Source: Leucogyrophana mollusca (taxonomy: Eukaryota > Basidiomycota > Agaricomycetes > Boletales). From it: a stretch of 64,000 bases of DNA. Location of the stretch: assembly GCA_021014945.1 (NCBI GenBank), contig MU266363.1, positions 101,106-165,105 of the forward strand. The letters run 5' to 3'. The notes under the pieces were generated by a model. It worked only from the letters and a program-made list of their open reading frames with translations, had not been told where the DNA came from and did not search any database. Positions 54,730-64,000 of this stretch are shown piece after piece. Each line of letters opens with the position of its first letter. Position 1 is the stretch's first letter. The position numbers and the translations under genes are program-made.

Positions 54730-56155
54730 ATCAACAAGCTACGTATATGAACGATCGTCAGCTAAAGGAGTGGTGTGGGCGAGTACAAGCCGTAGGGGGG
54801 CAGGACCAAGGAGAGCAAGAAGGGAGATGAAGAATTCGACAGGACGTTCGGGTTTCGGTTCATTTTTGCTTTTATACGAAACGTCAACCAGGCTCCACAA
54901 TCTCATCTCGGCACATTTGCGTGTCCATCTGGAGAACGTTGACGGGTAACGTTAGTATCGGACGATAACAACAAGTCATCATCACATCACCTTGGATACC
55001 ATCCTCGGATCTATGTTCTAAACGCTCAGGTACACGTGCTTGTCATCCCCACTTCCGCCCCCGACTTGAAGCAAGCGCACAACAATGTTTGTACATTGGT
55101 CCACTATTGGACCTCATTGGCGTGCATTCTTGTTTGACAGCTGTTTTGACAATTAAACAAGCCCTCGGGCGAAAGGGCGTCGTGGCTGAATCCGGCCATC
55201 TTGTTCCTACATGCATACCAATAGGGATTCTGAGACTACATCAGAAAATCGACGAACCCTGCCAAAGTTTAGAGGCTACATCGAAGTGTTAGCTCTGGCG
55301 GATCCTTCGATCAGCAATATTGACGAATTATTGCAATGTTAAGAAGCAAACGGCAATCGGAATCAAGAAACGCTGGATTCGGCGTTCGTGGAATCTATGC
55401 GACTCAGGGAAGCCGACAAGTTTGGCGCACCCATAGAAGTCGAAAGTAGACCGGGGTCGCGAGACGCTGAAGATTTGGGGTTTCTTACAGTTCCAACTTC
55501 TGAATTCCTAACAAGGTTCTTTCAATGCTTTTGGTTCCGTTCGCGCGAATCGAACTGGAAGGATGACATTGGGAAGATGGGTAGGGGTGAGTGAAGGGGG
55601 GTCACTGAATACTCACGTTGTACAGTGTTTGTAGATGTTTACCAGCAACCTGGGAATCAAACAAACGCAAGCAATTGAAACAAATTGGATCATCATATCA
55701 TTTGCACAAACCGGCAGCATCACTAGCAGCACGACTACTCCCAGCAGTACGAGGGTGCTCGATGATCCGCTCCTTTGACTATCAATCCGTGGTTTAGACC
55801 TGGTCTGCACTCATGTATGGCTCTCTCTCACAACTTCTGACACTGCCGCCTACTCCAAGATAGGTATGATCCACAATTGATTACAGCTGTCTGTTGCATT
55901 GGCATAATACATTAGAGGTTTTCATGCGGTTTGGAGACCTGGATGAAGAAAAACTCTGCAGGACGGTTCCCTTGCGATCCATCCCGAAAAATACCCGGCC
56001 AAACACTGTCCAGTGGTGTTAGTGTGTTATCTGGGAATTCGCAGCGGTGTTCCGAAGTCGCGACAGTATTCGTAGCTAGTCAGTCTCACTCCGCAGTTAT
56101 TTATATCGTGCGTATATTTCTACCTATCTGGAGTCCCGCCTCGTCCACTTCAGAC
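54730..56155. other. Intergenic between AA14 and SDR genes
   Basis: About 1.4 kb. A 65-codon minus frame (55810-55613) has two hydrophobic runs (LVLLGVVVLLVMLPVCAND and FVSIACVCLIPRLL) and could be a small membrane peptide, but no supporting homology or splice evidence is visible. Divergent promoters are expected here. Confidence 0.4.
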
Positions 56156-57045
56156 ATGGCTGCTTACACCTGGTTCCTCACCGGGTAAGCCCCCTCGAAG
56201 TTGATGCACCTCCTACGATACGAACTGACTCAAATATCCCAGTGCTTCCCGAGGCATCGGTCTTGAAACTACCCGTCAGCTGCTCCAGTCGGCCTCTAAC
56301 ACCGTATTCGCAACCTGTAGATCTCCCGCCACTGCACTTGACCTCTCTGCCCTTGCGTCGAGCGCCGGGAAATTGCACATTGTGCAGCTCGACGTAGCTG
56401 ACGAGACGAGCATCAAGAAAGGTACTGCAGAAGTACTCAAAATCCTCGATGGAGGTCCGTTGGATTATGTGATCAACAATGCCGCTATCGTGCGTGTTTG
56501 CCTGTCATATGAGCCGATTTACGGCTTATTACCCCTTTGATTTTGCTTGCACGCGTACATGCAGAACCGGGGTGCAGATCTCGCCTTCAACTTTTCTCCG
56601 ACTGATCTTTCAGACACCATCACCTCTAATGTTATCGGCCCTGCTCTTGTATCGCGTTACCTCCTCCCAGCCATCGAGAAATCATCGCGCAAGGTGATCG
56701 TGAATATGACGAGTGGTCTCGCAAGCATCGGGAAGAATCTCGGTCCCAAGTCAACGAGTTATAGCATCAGCAAGACTGCTGTTAATATGCTCGTACGTGG
56801 TTCCGGCGTCTAACTTGAGACAAAAAAGAAAACACTTTTACCAGACATATAAGCAAGCTCGCGAAAGGCCCGATCTGATCCCCTTCGTCATCGATCCAGG
56901 ATGGGTCAAGACGAAAATGGGTGGTGCAGGCGCGATATTGGAGCCCCACCAGAGCGTTACCGGGATATTGAAAGTCATCACTAGTGCCACACCTACCAAC
57001 GCGGGGAAGTTCTATGGGTATATGGGGAATGAGATTCCTTGGTGA
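56156..57045 (+). CDS. Short-chain dehydrogenase/reductase
   Basis: NAD(P)-dependent oxidoreductase of the classical SDR type, substrate unknown. Exon 1 MAAYTWFLTG joins ASRGIGLETTRQLLQSASNT to form the TGASRGIG cofactor loop. LHIVQLDVADETSIKKG contains the conserved Asp region; LDYVINNAAI is the NNA motif. NRGADLAFNFSPTDLSDTIT and SNVIGPALVSRYLLPAI follow, then VIVNMTSGLASIG and STSYSISKTAVNML, with the active-site Ser and the YxxxK pair. Then DLIPFVIDPGWVKTKMGGAG with the usual PGWVxTxMGG stretch, and the C-terminus KFYGYMGNEIPW. Four small exons splice in frame, the third ending at AVNML and joining TYKQARERPDLI. The form is close to the CsgA-like (sniffer-type) SDRs. Start at 56156 is the first ATG with the TG cofactor motif. 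Confidence 0.9.
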
Positions 57046-57705
57046 AGGCCATCGCTATGTCCGTCGCTTTTGTGCCCGCGTGAGGGTTTTGGGAGAGGGA
57101 TGGGAGGCATGGAGCTATGAGTTTCTGAAGAATGGTTGAAAAAATATTTTAGCGTCTTGTAAGTACGAGGGGAGAGGGGCGAAACACTCAGTGGATAATT
57201 GGTCCTACCGACGGTGATCACGATACTAACCCTCAGGTGCAGCCATTAGCTCAGGGCCCAAGTTTCAGTGCATCGCGCGCCTATGTGGTGAAGTACTGCT
57301 TTGGAGTATGTAAATGTCGATACCCAAAACCTCGGTCATATGTTCATCCCCGCTCGTTGGATGGACCTCCTTGTACCTGTCCGGAATTACGGGAAATTAT
57401 GTATCGACGGATGCACTGGGATCTCGTCTCGAAGTCACATGTATTGCGTGCAGGGGAGCCGTAAAACACAGGTGTGAGTTCCTTGAAAGTCCCAAGATTC
57501 GTTCACGTCATCTGACCTTTCCCCAGCAACTTCCCTTTCACCCTGGTAATAATTTTCCAGACGATGTAGAAATAACGTACCTCGACTCGCCGAAATAGAT
57601 CCCTCGTTCGTGCCGATATTTCTCCACTGTGCTCGACTAAAAACTAGTGAACTTGGTTGGATCCCACATCATCTCCCCCTGTCGCTAACTTAACTCAGGA
57701 CAACG
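57046..57705. other. Intergenic
   Basis: About 660 bp. A plus-strand frame of 94 codons (57314-57598) has no recognised features. Contains the GH131 promoter. Confidence 0.45.
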
Positions 57706-58896
57706 ATGCGCTCAGCACTCCCGTTAGCAGGACTTTTTGGTCTAGCGACAGCGACGCCCATTATATATGACGGACGTGCACCGTTTAATTACACTGGGGA
57801 GGACCTGAACAACTCCATTGACCCATACCTATCGTGAGTGCTCGCACTTATGGCTGCCACAATAGTTGGTCATCCCGTGTTTCTACTGCAGAGTTGTCAA
57901 GGGAAGTACTGAAAATGCCACGCACGTGAGGATAGCTTTCAGACCTGTGTTCTCTTGCTAAAACTACAAGTCTCGCAGTATTCCACTCTTCTGGGGCACT
58001 TCCTACCAGCCACGCCCCTCTGGAACACGCCCCTTCCAATCCTCCCCATCCTCAGCGTCCCCACTGAACAGCCTATCGCCATTTCAATTGATAACACCTC
58101 CATCTTCATTCCAGGCGGCACCCCACCGACGCCTCAAAACGGGTTTCGCCGCACAGAATTGATCGCACAAGCCAACGGGAACCACACCGCGCTGAACGCC
58201 GTCACAGATGTGGGCACGACGGTGTTCCATGTGTCAATCCGCGGAGACGAGGGCCGACCCTTGAATTATACACACGAGTATCAGATTGTGTGGATTGAGC
58301 CCAATGATGGGAGCCATGTCTTCGAGATTCAACTCGGTGCGCTTTCCACTTGCTTTCGTATTTTCATTGATAAACTTACTTATAAATGACCACCAGGGTC
58401 GCCATTCACTGACCCAACTGGTACGCTGCCCGCTCCCGAGGCGCACTACCTCAAAGTCCGTGACCATGCTCTCAATCTCCTCTTCGAAACCCCCTTCTCG
58501 CTCGAGGACTGGCACAATTTCGCTGTGCAGATCGACTGGACGAATCGCACGCTTGGGGTGTTCTACTCTACAAATGACGCACCTTTGGAAGCCGTGACGG
58601 GCATCGAGCCAAATGATTCGACCCCGGAAGGCGCAGCGGGACAGGGTGACTATCATTTTGGTGTGCTCAAGGTTAGACTGAGTGTTCTTGGTTGTTTGGG
58701 TCGCTTCATTGCTCATGCTGTGCGTCAGTTGCCTCTCGTAGACCCGTCGGAAACTCCCGCAGAGCAAGCCAATGTCGTGTACTACGGGATCCAGGAGGGG
58801 ACAACGGAGGCCTTGATATATTCAGGTGTCTTTGTGGAGATGATCACCGAGGGGGTGAGTGCTGGGAATGGGAAGGTTATCAGCGCCATCTCGTAA
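57706..58896 (+). CDS. Glycoside hydrolase family 131 beta-glucanase
   Basis: Secreted enzyme; characterised GH131 members cleave beta-1,3/1,6- and beta-1,4-glucans. Signal peptide MRSALPLAGLFGLATA is followed by TPIIYDGRAPFNYTGEDLNN, with the conserved YDGRAPFN. Exons: VVKGSTENATH; YSTLLGHFLPATPLWNT; TEQPIAISIDNTSIFIPGG and GFRRTELIAQANGNHTALNA; TTVFHVSIRGDEGRPLNYTH; EYQIVWIEPNDGSHVFEIQL; GSPFTDPTGTLPAPEAHYLK; VRDHALNLLFETPFSLEDWH; NFAVQIDWTNRTLGVFYSTN; AAGQGDYHFGVLK; and LPLVDPSETPAEQANVVYYG with IQEGTTEALIYSGVFVE. These blocks follow the GH131 order closely. The extra PLPILPILSVP stretch before TEQP may instead be an unspliced small intron. No carbohydrate-binding module is seen. Introns are in frame and splice sites good. 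Confidence 0.93.
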
Positions 58897-59302
58897 GTTG
58901 GCACTATCGCTGCTGGAGTTGTTGGTATACACACGGGCCTCACTATATGAGCGCTTTCAAAACACCCCAACTTGCCTTGTCTGAGGATGTAATGCGCCGC
59001 TGGGGTGAGTGTCCTTGCAGCGAAAATTGATTCAAGCAGCATCCCATCCGCACTCGGGGATCGGCCGGGGTCACGACGCCCAGTCCTTTATCCATGAGCT
59101 TACGATTGTATGGAGATCAAGGGGATCCAGGACAGTCTTGGATAAACGAACTGGCATCGAAAGTGTCTAAGTTCGCCCTATTGAAGTCGGTGAGTGCAAC
59201 CACCTTTTCTACTCGATATATGCTTACATATGTACAGCCCTCGCCCATTAAGTGTATTATATTCTCTCCACCATTCTCTCCATCATTCTGCTTCCCCATT
59301 TC
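58897..59302. other. Convergent 3' region
   Basis: About 400 bp between GH131 and the Cys/His-rich gene on the opposite strand. No gene recognised. Confidence 0.45.
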
Positions 59303-60174
59303 TTACACTCTAATCTGAGGAACACTTTTTGCGCTTCCGATCCAGATAGGTCCGTTGCGTCGCTCAAGCCACGGCCTTTTGCACTCCCCCTTCTCATCGA
59401 TGACGCATCGAAACACGTTCGCATCGTTGAACCCCACTTCGCCGTCCTTCGTTGTATGTGACCCCAAGAAGCACAGCGAGTCGTTCTTAAACTCAAAATC
59501 CTCGGGATTGGGGTCGTCGCCGTCCTCGTTGACTACCACGGCTCTGATGCTCGACTGGCAGCAAGCTGGGTGGTAGGATTGCTCATATTTGCTGTTCCAG
59601 TTCGCAGGATCAGGATAAAAGACGTGCGGGACTTCGCAGTCGCCTGGCTCGTTGCTCGTGAAGTTCTGGTGGCATCGCACACAGTGCTGCCCGGAAGTGG
59701 TAGGGGGCTGTGGTGAGAGATGTATATCGTCAACAGAATTCCCTGCCCTGAACAACGGGAAAGGCTTACCACCAGCTGGACAGAGTACTCCGAAGGAGAT
59801 TTGACGCTCGGGATACATGTCATATTATGGAGGAAGTTGTCGAAGAGCTGCTTCACCGATATCTGCGACCCCGCGCCTGTGTTAACAGAGCTTGCACCCT
59901 GGAACAACTGGCCTCCTGGAGTCCGGACGATATTGAGGCGCCGGAATAGGATGGTCAGCAAAAGCGCAGTCCTCCTCGCCAATGTATCAGCATAGGGACA
60001 ACCTCCTTGAATCATGTCCACGACACTAGTGGTGAGCGCAGCTAAGATCTCTTCAGGTGAGTTCGCGATTGAAGGCGATAGCCCCAGAGACAGCAGTTCT
60101 TCTACGAACGACTCGGGAGCTGACAAGTCGGTATGACAAGTTGGGTTCTGCGGTGTGACATTAGGATGAGACAT
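59303..60174 (-). CDS. Cys/His-rich hypothetical protein
   Basis: Family not recognised. The ATG at 60174 gives MSHPNVTPQNPTCHTDLSAP, then FVEELLSLGLSPSIANSPEE and GGCPYADTLARRTALLLTIL, with RLNIVRTPGGQLFQGASSVN, and a run NFLHNMTCIPSVKSPSEYSV. An intron (gtaagcct...ccaccacag) joins PPTTSGQHCVRCHQNFTSNE, whose CxxCH looks metal-binding or heme-like, followed by GDCEVPHVF, EQSYHPACCQSSIRAVVV and NVFRCVIDEKGECKRPWLE. Regularly spaced Cys and His suggest a zinc-binding fold. No signal peptide is visible at this start. The larger open frame begins upstream at 60264 (MFIKRPYLPSPLKPL...), so the start is uncertain. The exon join is in frame. Confidence 0.6.
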
Positions 60175-61127
60175 GATGAGGTTATGCTTCGGCGCAAGAG
60201 CTAGTACAGTTAGACCTTCGAGCGGCTTCAACGGGGAAGGCAAGTAGGGTCGTTTTATGAACACTTAAGCGCAGAGGATGCATTTATATACCCTGGGTGC
60301 CACTCACCCTTGGCCATCTCTCCGTCCTTTGTGCCTTCTTCCAGTACCTCGGCTAGTCCACACCCGCCATCGTTGCCACTGCTGATCGATGAAATTGGCA
60401 CAAAGAGAGATTGGACGTGGTTCTCCGCATAGCCACCAAAGCCTGAAGACAGGCAGTTTCGTATGCACCTTTGTGGCCGTGCTGGACGGCGGTAAGTGGC
60501 ATGAATTTCTGGAGGCGTGAGCACTCACGTTACGTTGACCGTTAGACTTCGAGTATAAGTACCAGTACGCTGGCTCATGATTCGGGGGGTGCGATCCCCA
60601 GCGGCGACTTTGAATGATGCACCTTATCACGTACTACAAGTGCTACCTTCTTTGCAGAAAGCCCGTCAGCTGTTGCAATGAGGTTGCAATGAGGCAAAGA
60701 ACATATAGGCCTGGCGAACTTGAATGAGATCAACCAGTGATCAGCGTGACGACCATCCCCACATGGGACTCTCCTTTGTCTCTCATGGTCCGAGAGGCAA
60801 AACTTGTGCCAGCCGACTTTATATGCCGTGTAAACTTAGAATCATTCGTGAAAGGAAGTATTAGAGGAATAGGATAGTGAGTCTGAACCCACCAGCCACC
60901 AACTCCGAGGGCCAGGCGCGTCCGACCACGGACCCCTCGACTGGAGCTCGATAATCGGACCACGACTCAAGAAATATCTGCACCCGAACAAGATACGAGC
61001 CACAAAAAACCTGCAATTTACATCAGCGTAACAACACTGTGCTGTCCGATCTTTGTCCTGTCATGTACATGCGATGCTGACTGCTGGGAAGTTGGTCCTC
61101 GTTCCTCCCCTTTCCTGTGGAATGGCC
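60175..61127. other. Intergenic
   Basis: About 950 bp. Minus-strand frames at 60524-60255 and 60630-60304 might be further 5' exons of the Cys/His-rich gene (one reads FGGYAENHVQSLFVPISS), but no clear junction was found. A short tandem repeat ggttgcaatgaggttgcaatgag lies near 60680. Confidence 0.4.
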
Positions 61128-62430
61128 TTACACAGAGCCTCTACTTGCTCTTGACCCATTTGATAGTGGCTCCAGCTTGCGCGTCTCGTCGGTTCCTGTC
61201 GCTCTGACGGCCGTCCCGTTCGCATCTTTTTCTGGAGCATCACTGACAGTGCCAACAGGTGGGGCGGGTGAATCTTCGGGCTTCGTGGATGCTTGAGCGG
61301 GGTTGAGCTCCATGTAATTCATACTAGAATACTCGTCAGCAGAGAGTATGTGGTAGGATATGAAAGATGTACTATTTCAGGAGCGTGTAGAATGCGGATC
61401 CTAGGAGTGATCCCAGGAATGGACCGACCCAGTACTGATGAAGGTGGGATACGTAAGCAAGGTGAAGCGACTACAGCGGGTATAACGGATGTACGAACAA
61501 CCCAGTGCTGGCTATAACCGAAGCCAGTGACGGCGGCGGGCCCGAAGGAGCGCGCAGTATTCATTGCTGCACCAGTATAGAAGACAGCGAAGCTGGCAGA
61601 ATAAAAATGGAGGAAAATACATTCAGCAACAGCGAGCGAGGGTACGGGTCAACGTACAGGTGGCAGGCAAACAGTGTGAGGCCGATACCGACCTGATGAA
61701 AGGAAATGTTCAGCAAGGCGTAAAAAAGCAAGAATGCACATCGTACCGGAGCGAAGGGAGTAGTCGTATGTTTCTCGGCAGCTAGCATCAGCACAGATAC
61801 CACAAGCGCTGTTGTGATGAACATCTCGATGAAGACTCCTTGGGCAGAGTTGAGATTGGATTGTAAGAATGTCCTAAAATGATCTGATGAGAGGTCGGAA
61901 ATTCCCTATAATCTTTGCTGGCAGCCATACCCGACAGACAGGGGCCCTGGTGTCAGAGCGATCAACAGCGCCGATGCAGCTATCGCTCCTACCAGCTGCG
62001 CAATGCAGAAGAGCACGAATCTCACAGGTTTGATGACCCCGACTAGAAGAAGCGCCAAGGTGATGTTTGGGTTGAAGAGCCCGCCGGTAACTCTGTAGAA
62101 CAGCCATGCAGATACGAGAAGGCTGAGACCCATGCACGTCGATATGTAGAGGACATGTTCAATGTCAGAAGCATTAGTTCCCGACTCTCCTGACGCTGCT
62201 TGGATGCCGCCGAGACCAAGGAGGAGGAAAAACGTGGTTCCGACGAACTCGAGAGCGGCTGCCTTGCAGTCTTGGCGAAAATTCTCAAACAGCGCAGCAG
62301 AGGACCAAGAAGATTGTTCGCGCATCGCAGGCATTGTCAAGGGGAGGTGTCCGATGGAAAGGGTTTTAAGACAGCGCTCTGTTTCATCAGCAGATTGAGA
62401 AAATAGTTGGCTGACGATAGTGTCAGCCAT
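61128..62430 (-). CDS. Aquaporin / aquaglyceroporin (MIP family)
   Basis: Channel for water and possibly small solutes in a membrane. Exon 1 starts MADTIVSQLFSQSADETERC, a hydrophilic N-terminus, then AALEFVGTTFFLLLGLGGIQ (helix 1) and LYISTCMGLSLLVSAWLFY. The first pore box is GGLFNPNITLALLLVG (NPN instead of NPA), followed by IKPVRFVLFCIAQLVGAIAA. After introns: GVFIEMFITTALVVSVLMLA; then GIGLTLFACHLY and GAAMNTARSFGPAAVTGFGY, whose second box is NTA instead of NPA; WVGPFLGSLLGSAFYTLLKY ends the channel, and a hydrophilic tail (NPAQASTKPEDSPAPPVGTV to RASRGSV) follows. NPN/NTA boxes are the form known from Laccaria and other mushroom aquaporins, so the variants look normal for the lineage. 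Aromatic/Arg filter Arg is present in NTARS. Confidence 0.9.
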
Positions 62431-62490
62431 GGCAAACCATCCCGATCGCTCGTGACGTCACAGGAATTATTTTAATTCGTACCAGAAACA

Positions 62491-63300
62491 TCAAAATGAG
62501 GTTTTAGGGCATAGCTGGCCAAACACAGCTCGCCCATCCTTCAGCTGGTGTGTTTCCTGGGCGGTTACACAACCCGAGAACGCTTCCACGTCAACATCCT
62601 CCAGCTTCCCATATCCTTGTAGTATCTTCAAATGGTTATAGAAACCACTGCACGGGGGGTCCGCATGGTTGAGAACATCGGTAACCTCGCTCCAATCTGC
62701 CGTGGCTTCAGCCAAGAGCAGATTCCGATGGGTTGCATGCTGACGGCGCTGAATATCAATCGCAGCAGTCAAGGTCCAGAGATCAGGCCAAACCGTTGCC
62801 GTTCGAGTGTCTAATCGCCAGAGCTGCAGAGCCCGACCGCAACTGATGTCTGTTGTAAGGCGAGCGATACGCGGAGGGGCGAATATTTGAGGACAGGCAG
62901 CTTCATAGGCGGTGCAATGTAGGTCGAGCACCCGGACACTGGGAAATCTGGGCGAGTTATTTATCAAGAGTAGGTTTGGCGCAGCGAAGCAGCAATGTAT
63001 CAATCGGAGATGAAGGAGCGCGGGGGCGGAACAAAGGGCGGGAAATCGGAATGACTCTCATCGGTGGTCCACAATTGTCATGCTCTCCAACAATGGGAGC
63101 CCAACAGTGCTGTCATCGATCCCGGTGGAGTCCACATTGAGCGTGAGGTTCCTAAGGCCATCAGTGAACCAGAAAGCAGTCGCCGAAGATCAATATATGT
63201 GACGGGGTCTGCATCGAAGCCGGTGAGGCTGACGGTCTCGATCGATCAAATGCTCCTGACCTCGAAGTCAACGCGGGTAAGGCTAAGCAGCAACGAGATG
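62491..63300 (-). pseudogene. Possible LRR/F-box-like gene relic with in-frame stop
   Basis: A minus-strand leucine-rich pattern is visible in consecutive frames: SLTRVDFEVRS; FTDGLRNLTLNVDSTGIDDS with TVGLPLLESMTIVDHR, then an in-frame TGA, then ESFRFPALCSAPALLHLRLI, HCCFAAPNLLLINNSPRFPS, VRVLDLHCTAYEAACPQIFA and PPRIARLTTDISCGRALQLW. The words resemble the irregular leucine-rich tail of the F-box proteins elsewhere in the window. No F-box or convincing ATG was found 5' of this, and the stop (CGA TGA GAG near 63057) interrupts the frame. An unseen intron across the stop would rescue it. I favour a relic or the 3' half of a truncated gene. Confidence 0.45.
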
Positions 63301-64000
63301 GCAAAGCTCGATTTCAGCGAGAATAAAGCTGCGATATGATATGAGGATGAGAGGAGAGCATCGATGATTGATAATGGTGTTCAGTTCAGGAACCGAGTTG
63401 GCTCCGAGTTGCTTGTCCATCCTATTTCAAACAGAGTTGGAAGAAGTCTACGGTAATAGCCGTATTGGCGGATCTGCGAAGCAATTCCCCGCTGAACCCG
63501 CGATTTGAGTCCCTAGTCCCCTGTTACTACTCCGAAGTTTTTCGGTTCCCAAAAATCGTGCTTCTTTGAAGTCCGAGCGCATGCCGTGATATTGTGGCCA
63601 GTGACCCCAAGGACTCCGGGCAAGTATTTGCCAACAATGAGCTTCAAGTCCTCGTCACTGTTATGTTTTTTCCGAGGACATTTACCTTCAAAGCGTTGGC
63701 ACTATGTTCCTCCCCTCGAAATTCCACTATCTTGTTTGTTATTACTGCAAACAGGCTACTGTAAAATACATGTATACTACTTTCTTACATAATTGACTTT
63801 TTTTACCAGGTGACACGATAGACGTGCAGTGGCGGAGGACACATAGGACACTGTGCACACTCCGCCTTGCGCCCCACTCAGTGACCGTGATTGGGCGTGT
63901 TGCGGGAGATCACAGTCCAGCCTGTGGAGGTGTCGTGAAAGGTGGCTGTGGGTGGTGGTAGCATCTGGCAGCGTTGTCGATGCAAGGTACAGGTGAGTGG
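63301..64000. other. Right-end region, no supported gene
   Basis: About 700 bp to the window edge. No recognisable coding segment; one short plus-strand frame (63586-63792) is featureless. Confidence 0.45.

Noticed and set aside
1..64000. Transposons, CRISPR arrays or integrated viruses
   Set aside because: I saw no long terminal repeats, reverse transcriptase or transposase motifs, spaced repeats, or viral replicase words in any frame.

Overview
The window looks like nuclear DNA of a filamentous basidiomycete, most likely an Agaricomycete. Genes lie on both strands, are broken by many introns of about 50-60 nt, and have short spacers. The family content fits: basidiomycete DUF6533/DUF6534 membrane proteins, F-box/LRR proteins, an AA14 lytic polysaccharide monooxygenase, a GH131 glucanase and an aquaporin with NPN/NTA signature boxes. 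I see no rRNA, convincing tRNA, CRISPR array or intact transposon. All gene models were spliced by eye; frame agreement across exons and family similarity are the main support.

Layout. 0-4.3 kb: a UBC1-type ubiquitin-conjugating enzyme with a C-terminal UBA domain (+) and a GNAT acetyltransferase (-). 4.3-6.2 kb: no resolvable gene. 6.2-13.0 kb: three tandem paralogous MFS transporters (-), one with a predicted 5-nt exon. 13.9-15.0 kb: an NmrA-like NAD(P)-binding protein (-). 15.5-18.5 kb: two adjacent PRPP-using amino-acid enzymes on the minus strand, anthranilate phosphoribosyltransferase (TRP4) and ATP phosphoribosyltransferase (HIS1), with Gcn4/CPC1-like motifs upstream. 18.6-21.3 kb: hydrophobic coding-like pieces that I could not assemble. 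21.5-24.5 kb: proteasome beta-6 (PRE7) and ROT1 (+). 27.4-31.9 kb: a Ser/Thr kinase with a long Ser/Arg-rich tail and an F-box protein (+). 32.3-35.8 kb: the SWI/SNF subunit Ssr4 and a membrane-anchored aldo-keto reductase (-). 36.1-39.7 kb: two tandem F-box/LRR paralogs (+). 40.4-44.4 kb: a duplicated GNAT acetyltransferase pair (-) flanking a DUF6534 membrane protein (+). 45-48 kb: ribosomal protein eS19 (-) and another F-box protein (+). 48.7-52.8 kb: a DUF6533 membrane protein and two small hypothetical proteins (-). 53.2-58.9 kb: AA14 LPMO (-), short-chain dehydrogenase (+) and GH131 glucanase (+). 59.3-63.3 kb: a Cys/His-rich protein, an aquaporin, and a probable LRR/F-box-like relic with an in-frame stop (all -).

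How the genes work together. Most are unrelated housekeeping neighbours. Three groups may be meaningful: the tandem MFS array (a local expansion of one transporter), the TRP4-HIS1 pair (shared PRPP use and possible amino-acid cross-pathway control), and the AA14/GH131 neighbourhood (secreted plant-cell-wall enzymes within 6 kb). I found no convincing evidence for a wholly new biological system. The most unusual items are the 5-nt exon, the conserved-intron tandem duplicates and the unresolved hydrophobic region at 18.6-20.8 kb.
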